64,000 nucleotides of DNA, taken from positions 248,001 to 312,000 of the forward strand of contig CAZMZW010000002.1 in assembly GCA_964571135.1 (NCBI GenBank), written 5' to 3'. A model generated the notes under the pieces. The model searched no databases, was not told the origin of the DNA, and saw only the letters and a program-made list of their open reading frames with translations. The stretch's first letter is position 1; each line of letters begins with the position of its first letter. Below, in pieces: positions 59,828 through 64,000 of this stretch. Position numbers and translations under genes: made by a program. This DNA is from CAZMZW01 sp964571135 (GTDB lineage: Bacteria; Chloroflexota; Anaerolineae; Anaerolineales; Anaerolineaceae).

Positions 59828-60988
59828 ATGAAATTTCTAATTGAATTAACTTATTATCGGCCACATACCAGCGGATTGACCATCTATGCAGAGCGGTTGG
59901 CGCAAGCACTTGTTCTACGTGGTCATTATGTAACGATTCTGACATCTCAATACGACCAACAGCTACCAGTCAATGAAATAATCGAAGGTGTGAATATTGT
60001 ACGGGTTCCTGTTTTGGTGCGGATTAGCAAGGGTGTTGTTATGCCCAGTTTTGGTTTAATAGCCCAAAAATTAGTAATGGAACATGATGCCATTTCCTTA
60101 CACTTACCTCAATTGGATGCAGCCGGTCTTGCTTTTCGAGGATGGATATATAAAAAACCGACGATCATTACTTACCATTGTGATTTACAGATGCCTCCCG
60201 GAGCATTGAGTTGGGCAGCCAATCAGGGTGTGAACCTGATGAATAATCTTGCGGCTCTGTTTACTCATAGAATTGTGGCGTATACACAGGATTATGCGGA
60301 TCATTCTGCTTATTTGCAGAAATATCCCCAAAAAATTCGAATTATTCCTCCACCGGTAGAGTTGCCTTTCGTCTCACAAGATCAAATATTGAACTTTAAT
60401 GGGATTAATAATTCATCAAAACATAATCCAATAATTGGAATTGCGGCGCGCTTCGCATCTGAAAAAGGCATAGAAATCCTTTTACGATCATTGGAAACGA
60501 TCATTCAAAAATTTCCCAATATTCAGGTTTGGTTTGCCGGTCCTTATAAAAATATCTTGTGGGAAGAAAAATACTTTCAAAGGCTTTCTCCATTAATTGC
60601 AAAATTTGAAGAAAGTGGACATTGGAAGTTCTTGGGTTTGTTAAATCCGGAACAGATTGCTGCATTCTATCCAAATCTAGATGTTCTCGTCCTTCCAAGT
60701 TTAAATAGCACCGAATCTTTTGGGCTGGTCCAGATTGAAGCGATGATCAATGGTATACCTGTTGTTGCATCTGATTTACCAGGTGTACGTCAGCCAGTAC
60801 AAACACATAATTTTGGAAAAATATTTCCGGTTGGAAATTCAAACGCACTGGCTGCTGCAGTTATTGAATTGCTCGAGCATCCAATTAAGGGACAGATCGA
60901 TTCTCAAAAAATAAAACAACAATATTCTCCTGATTCTATTGCTGGAAAATATGAAAACCTTGTAAATGAAATCAGAGATTCGTTTTAA
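59828..60988 (+). CDS. GT4-family glycosyltransferase
   Basis: A 386-residue GT-B fold retaining glycosyltransferase, likely at the cytosolic face of the membrane. The N-terminal domain starts ELTYYRPHTSGLTIYAERL. The donor site is IGIAARFASEKGIEILLRSL (about 205-224), and the acid E-x7-E motif is STESFGLVQIEAMINGIPVV (about 298-317). The length is standard. It follows the epimerase by 4 nt and precedes the GT39-like gene by 67 nt. Donor and acceptor are not determined by sequence. Confidence 0.9.
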   Translation: MKFLIELTYYRPHTSGLTIYAERLAQALVLRGHYVTILTSQYDQQLPVNEIIEGVNIVRVPVLVRISKGVVMPSFGLIAQKLVMEHDAISLHLPQLDAAGLAFRGWIYKKPTIITYHCDLQMPPGALSWAANQGVNLMNNLAALFTHRIVAYTQDYADHSAYLQKYPQKIRIIPPPVELPFVSQDQILNFNGINNSSKHNPIIGIAARFASEKGIEILLRSLETIIQKFPNIQVWFAGPYKNILWEEKYFQRLSPLIAKFEESGHWKFLGLLNPEQIAAFYPNLDVLVLPSLNSTESFGLVQIEAMINGIPVVASDLPGVRQPVQTHNFGKIFPVGNSNALAAAVIELLEHPIKGQIDSQKIKQQYSPDSIAGKYENLVNEIRDSF

Positions 60989-61055
60989 TTAAGAGAAGAA
61001 ACCCAAAAACTTTATCAACAAATCTTTTTTTTCAGTTTTGTAAAAAACTAATCAA

Positions 61056-63101
61056 ATGGAAGACCCAAGTATTCTAGATTATTTACAATCACTTTTTAAA
61101 TCCAAACTAAGAAGTGAAGATAACCCCCTGAAATTATTCTCGCCTCAAAGGGAACCTCATGATTCTACAATCAAGAGAAAGAGATCGAAAAAATCCCCGT
61201 ATAAGTTAGTTGCCGCAATTATTATTGGGATTATTGCTCAATTTCAATTAGAGCCACCCAACAGCAATACGATAGCAGCAAGTATTTTATATTTTGCTGC
61301 AGGTATCATATGCTACTGGGAGATATCTCATTCCAGTTTTCACAAACAACACGATAAGTTCGGTAAAAAAAACCTATCCGTAAGGATGATTAGTTTTATT
61401 TTCTCACTGCTTCTTATCCTCGTCGCATTTTGGATGTTCAATGACAATCGGTTTACCACCATTAACCTAAGTCTATGGAGTCTGGCAATTGCTTTGTTTT
61501 TTTATTCGGTATGGGAAAGGTTACCCCAAAAAATTTATCCGAAACAGCGAATAAATTTGTGGGTGATCCTTATGATCCTGGCTATCATAGTCGTTGTTTT
61601 TTTTCGAATTAATCAACTTAATCAAGTACCCGGAGAAATGTTTAGTGATCATGCTGAAAAATTACTTGATGTTGCGGATATATTAAATGGGAAATACTCG
61701 ATATTTTTCACAAGAAATACGGGTCGTGAAGCTTTTCAATTCTATCTCACAGCTTTAATCATCCGACTTTTTGGAACAGGTCTTACATTTATTAGTCTTA
61801 AGATTGGTACCGTATTAGCGGGGTTATTGACACTCCCATTCATTTATTTATTGGGAAGAGAAATTGGTAATCGATGGGTTGGATTAACCGCTTTCTTCCT
61901 GGCTGGTATTGCTTATTGGCCAAATGTCATCTCGAGAGTAGGTTTACGCTTTCCCTTGTATGCTCTTTTCGCTGCTCCAGCAATTTATTATCTAATCCAG
62001 GGATTAAGAAAATGTAACCGCAATGATTTCATTTTATCCGGGATAGCTCTCGGGATTGGTTTGCATGGTTATTCTCCAATTCGTATTATGCCATTAGTAA
62101 TACTGATTGGTTTTATCTTAGCCTGGTTAAATTCGAAATCCAAGGATTATCGAAAGCTTATTTTCTGGAATTTGTGCTTGCTTGCTTTTACAGCATTTAT
62201 TATCTTTTTACCTTTATTCCGATATGCTGTCGAAAACCCCACGATTTTTGGGATTCGGACATTATCTCGATTGACAGCGATTGAACAACCATTACCGGGA
62301 TCGGCTTGGCAAATATTCCTAGGTAACTCATGGAATGCTTTGACAATGTTCTTCTTCAATAATGGAGAGATCTGGGTTCATTCAATTCCAAACAGACCTG
62401 CACTTGATATTATTACTGCAGTTTTTTTCTTTATTGGATTAATATATCTTCTTCTAAGATTTAAAGAAAAAAGGAACTGGGTTGACCTTTTTGTTCTTCT
62501 ATTAATTCCTCTATTGATGCTACCTTCAATCCTTTCACTTGCTTTTCCTCGTGAAAACCCTTCTTTGAATCGAACTAATGCTGCCATTCTTCCTGTTTTT
62601 GTGATTGCAGCTCTTGGATTTGAGTATGTTTTTAAAACAATTCTTAACTCGTTGAAAGCTAGACGATCAAAGGCTCTGGCAATTGGATTTATGGTGGTAT
62701 TGATATCAATCGCCTTCTTAATGAATTTTAGGTTGGTATTTATCGACTATAGTGAGCAATTTCTCCAAAAGGCTTGGAATTCTTCTGAGATTGGGGCAGT
62801 AATAAAGGATTTCGTAAAGAATGGTGGGAATCCTGATAATGCATTCGTTATCCCTTTTCCACACTGGGTGGATACTCGTTTAGTTGGAATAAATGCGGGT
62901 TACCCCACGAAAGATTATGCCCTGGCCAGAGATCAGATCATTGCAACAAAATTATTAGCGCCGCCGAAATTATTTATCCTAAAACCAGACGATTATGACT
63001 CAATAAATGAAATTCGAAATATTTATACTCAAATGGATGAACAGGATTATATCTCCAAACAGCCAGGGAAAAACTTTATAATTATCCATGTAAGTAAATA
63101 G
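61056..63101 (+). CDS. dolichyl-phosphate-mannose/ArnT-like membrane glycosyltransferase (GT39/GT83-type)
   Basis: The 681-residue protein has a basic N-terminal tail and about 11-13 membrane helices. The first extracytoplasmic loop, about 185-215, contains INQLNQVPGEMFSDHAEK with an acidic pair like the DE motif of GT-C enzymes, and the next loop (FTRNTGREAFQFYLTALIIR) fits the PMT/ArnT family. C-terminal residues 560-681 are extracytoplasmic with GYPTKDYALARDQIIATKL. Such enzymes move a sugar from a polyprenyl phosphate to a glycan, lipid or protein. It is followed by a gene of similar architecture. Confidence 0.85.
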   Translation: MEDPSILDYLQSLFKSKLRSEDNPLKLFSPQREPHDSTIKRKRSKKSPYKLVAAIIIGIIAQFQLEPPNSNTIAASILYFAAGIICYWEISHSSFHKQHDKFGKKNLSVRMISFIFSLLLILVAFWMFNDNRFTTINLSLWSLAIALFFYSVWERLPQKIYPKQRINLWVILMILAIIVVVFFRINQLNQVPGEMFSDHAEKLLDVADILNGKYSIFFTRNTGREAFQFYLTALIIRLFGTGLTFISLKIGTVLAGLLTLPFIYLLGREIGNRWVGLTAFFLAGIAYWPNVISRVGLRFPLYALFAAPAIYYLIQGLRKCNRNDFILSGIALGIGLHGYSPIRIMPLVILIGFILAWLNSKSKDYRKLIFWNLCLLAFTAFIIFLPLFRYAVENPTIFGIRTLSRLTAIEQPLPGSAWQIFLGNSWNALTMFFFNNGEIWVHSIPNRPALDIITAVFFFIGLIYLLLRFKEKRNWVDLFVLLLIPLLMLPSILSLAFPRENPSLNRTNAAILPVFVIAALGFEYVFKTILNSLKARRSKALAIGFMVVLISIAFLMNFRLVFIDYSEQFLQKAWNSSEIGAVIKDFVKNGGNPDNAFVIPFPHWVDTRLVGINAGYPTKDYALARDQIIATKLLAPPKLFILKPDDYDSINEIRNIYTQMDEQDYISKQPGKNFIIIHVSK

Positions 63102-63116
63102 TCCTCGGAGACATTG

Positions 63117-64000
63117 ATGCCTGATAAAGAAAAAAAGAATTCTCGATTTTCTAATTTAATACTGCAGTTTGCATTATTGGTATTAATACTTCTTATTGGG
63201 GCTTATTTTCGCTTTTCCGGAATCAATTGGGATGAGAATTATCATTTACACCCCGATGAACGTTTTCTAACAATGGTGGAATCATCCATTTCGCCGGTGA
63301 AAAACATTTCGGAATATTTTAATACTGAAATATCCAGTTTAAATCCTTATAATTCTGGTTACAGTTTCTTCGTCTATGGAACTTTACCAATATTCTTTAT
63401 TCGATATTTTGCAGGTTGGTTGGGACAGGCTGATTACGGGCATGTATTTATCATTGGCCGATACTTCTCTGGTATTTTTGATCTTTTATCAATCCTGATT
63501 GTCTTTCTCATTACCCAGAGACTATATAAAAATAAATGGATGAGTTTGTTGGCAGCCAGTCTGGCGTCAGTATCAGTTCTATCTATTCAGTTATCGCATT
63601 ATTTTACGGTCGATAGTTTCGCTAACTTCTTCTCGATTTTAGCAATCTATTTTGCTGTTTGTGTAATTGAAGACGTCCCGAATAAAATCAGAAAACCGAT
63701 AAATCGTTCTTCTGGTTTTATCTCCTTTTTAAGGCAATTCTTTGATCTAAAATATTTCTTGTTATTCGGCGTTGCGCTTGGGATGGCGGCAGCATCAAAA
63801 ATAAACACAGTTGTTGTAGCAGCAATACTTCCAATTGCAATATTAATTAACGACCCTTCAATTCTGCATTTCTCCAAAAATAAACAATTTCCAAGGTTTC
63901 TTAGAAATCTATTTGCCTCTGCGATTGTTGGTTTTCTAGTTTTTAGGATTTTTCAACCTTATGCTTTTTCTGGCCCCGGATTTTTCAATATTTCCCTTAA
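63117..64000 (+). CDS. GT-C-type membrane glycosyltransferase, 3' end beyond window edge
   Basis: An open frame of 294 codons starts at ATG 63117 (GGAG 5-6 nt upstream) and runs off the window. The visible part has a basic cytoplasmic N-terminus, a first helix (about 12-28), an acidic extracytoplasmic loop with WDENYHLHPDERFLT (the DE-type catalytic loop of PMT-like GT-C enzymes, with His-Pro-Asp-Glu) and at least five more helices. It is likely a second polyprenyl-phosphate-sugar transferase of the same cluster. Only 15 bp separate it from the preceding gene's stop. Confidence 0.82.
   Translation, partial: MPDKEKKNSRFSNLILQFALLVLILLIGAYFRFSGINWDENYHLHPDERFLTMVESSISPVKNISEYFNTEISSLNPYNSGYSFFVYGTLPIFFIRYFAGWLGQADYGHVFIIGRYFSGIFDLLSILIVFLITQRLYKNKWMSLLAASLASVSVLSIQLSHYFTVDSFANFFSILAIYFAVCVIEDVPNKIRKPINRSSGFISFLRQFFDLKYFLLFGVALGMAAASKINTVVVAAILPIAILINDPSILHFSKNKQFPRFLRNLFASAIVGFLVFRIFQPYAFSGPGFFNISL

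Noticed and set aside
1..64000. CRISPR array, insertion sequence, replication origin or long repeats
   Set aside because: No regularly spaced repeats, transposase genes, DnaA-box clusters or duplicated segments were seen by eye; subtle repeats cannot be excluded without computation.

Overview
The window is AT-rich bacterial chromosome with densely packed genes on both strands. It looks like Chloroflexota, most likely class Anaerolineae. This is an inference from gene content: an isopentenyl phosphate kinase next to mevalonate kinase (the alternative mevalonate route seen in Chloroflexota), a TopA with an extra N-terminal zinc ribbon, an archaeal-type PGI/PMI, a family-5 uracil-DNA glycosylase, many lipoproteins with Ser/Thr/Pro-rich linkers, and tRNA genes without encoded CCA. 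No taxonomic marker search could be run. Several genes end in TGA, so the standard bacterial code applies.

Layout. 1-5.9 kb: a pair of SPFH-like membrane proteins (one cut by the window edge), a degenerate UbiA-like membrane protein, a polysaccharide deacetylase lipoprotein, peroxiredoxin Bcp, rsfS with an apparent non-AUG start, and a frameshifted thpR. 6-20 kb: a 6S RNA candidate, an AI-2E family permease, PGI/PMI, dinB, a glycosyltransferase, tRNA-Thr(CGT), an SNase-like lipoprotein, a MoaD-like protein, udk, a DedA-like protein, an M20 peptidase remnant, a GNAT-like protein, a cupin, rnpB with a textbook promoter, a processive GT2 and tpiA. 20-33 kb: upp, ruvB-queA-udg, a selenoprotein, eno, plsC, pyrG, an S1-domain protein, an S41 peptidase remnant, mutL and tilS. 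33-43 kb: a recombinase-like protein without its catalytic residues, LCP protein, tRNA-Leu(CAG), FtsB/DivIC-like, LysM, TolB-like and M23 envelope proteins, queG, DUF1015 and DegV. 43-52 kb: ffh-rpsP-khpA-rimM-dprA-manC-topA and greA. 52-64 kb: an IPK/MVK/UbiA operon, tlyA, lepA, then a run of envelope glycan genes (LPG-synthase-like flippase, nucleotide-sugar epimerase, GT4, two PMT/ArnT-like membrane glycosyltransferases, the last cut by the window end).

The main discovery is at 23913-24383. An AhpC/TSA-type redoxin has an in-frame TGA exactly where the first cysteine of its CxxC active site belongs. A perfect 7-bp hairpin with a GGU loop follows 14 nt downstream, as expected of a bacterial SECIS element. 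It is best read as a selenocysteine-containing (UxxC) peroxiredoxin-like protein that ordinary gene calling would truncate. No selA, selB, selC or selD is visible in this window.

Other signals: at least five genes have a TATAAT-like box ending only 6-7 nt before the ATG and no Shine-Dalgarno, which suggests frequent leaderless transcription. Two peptidase genes (M20, S41) survive only as remnants. A Fur-family-like 7-1-7 palindrome lies between mutL and tilS. No CRISPR array, insertion sequence, prophage or replication origin was seen.
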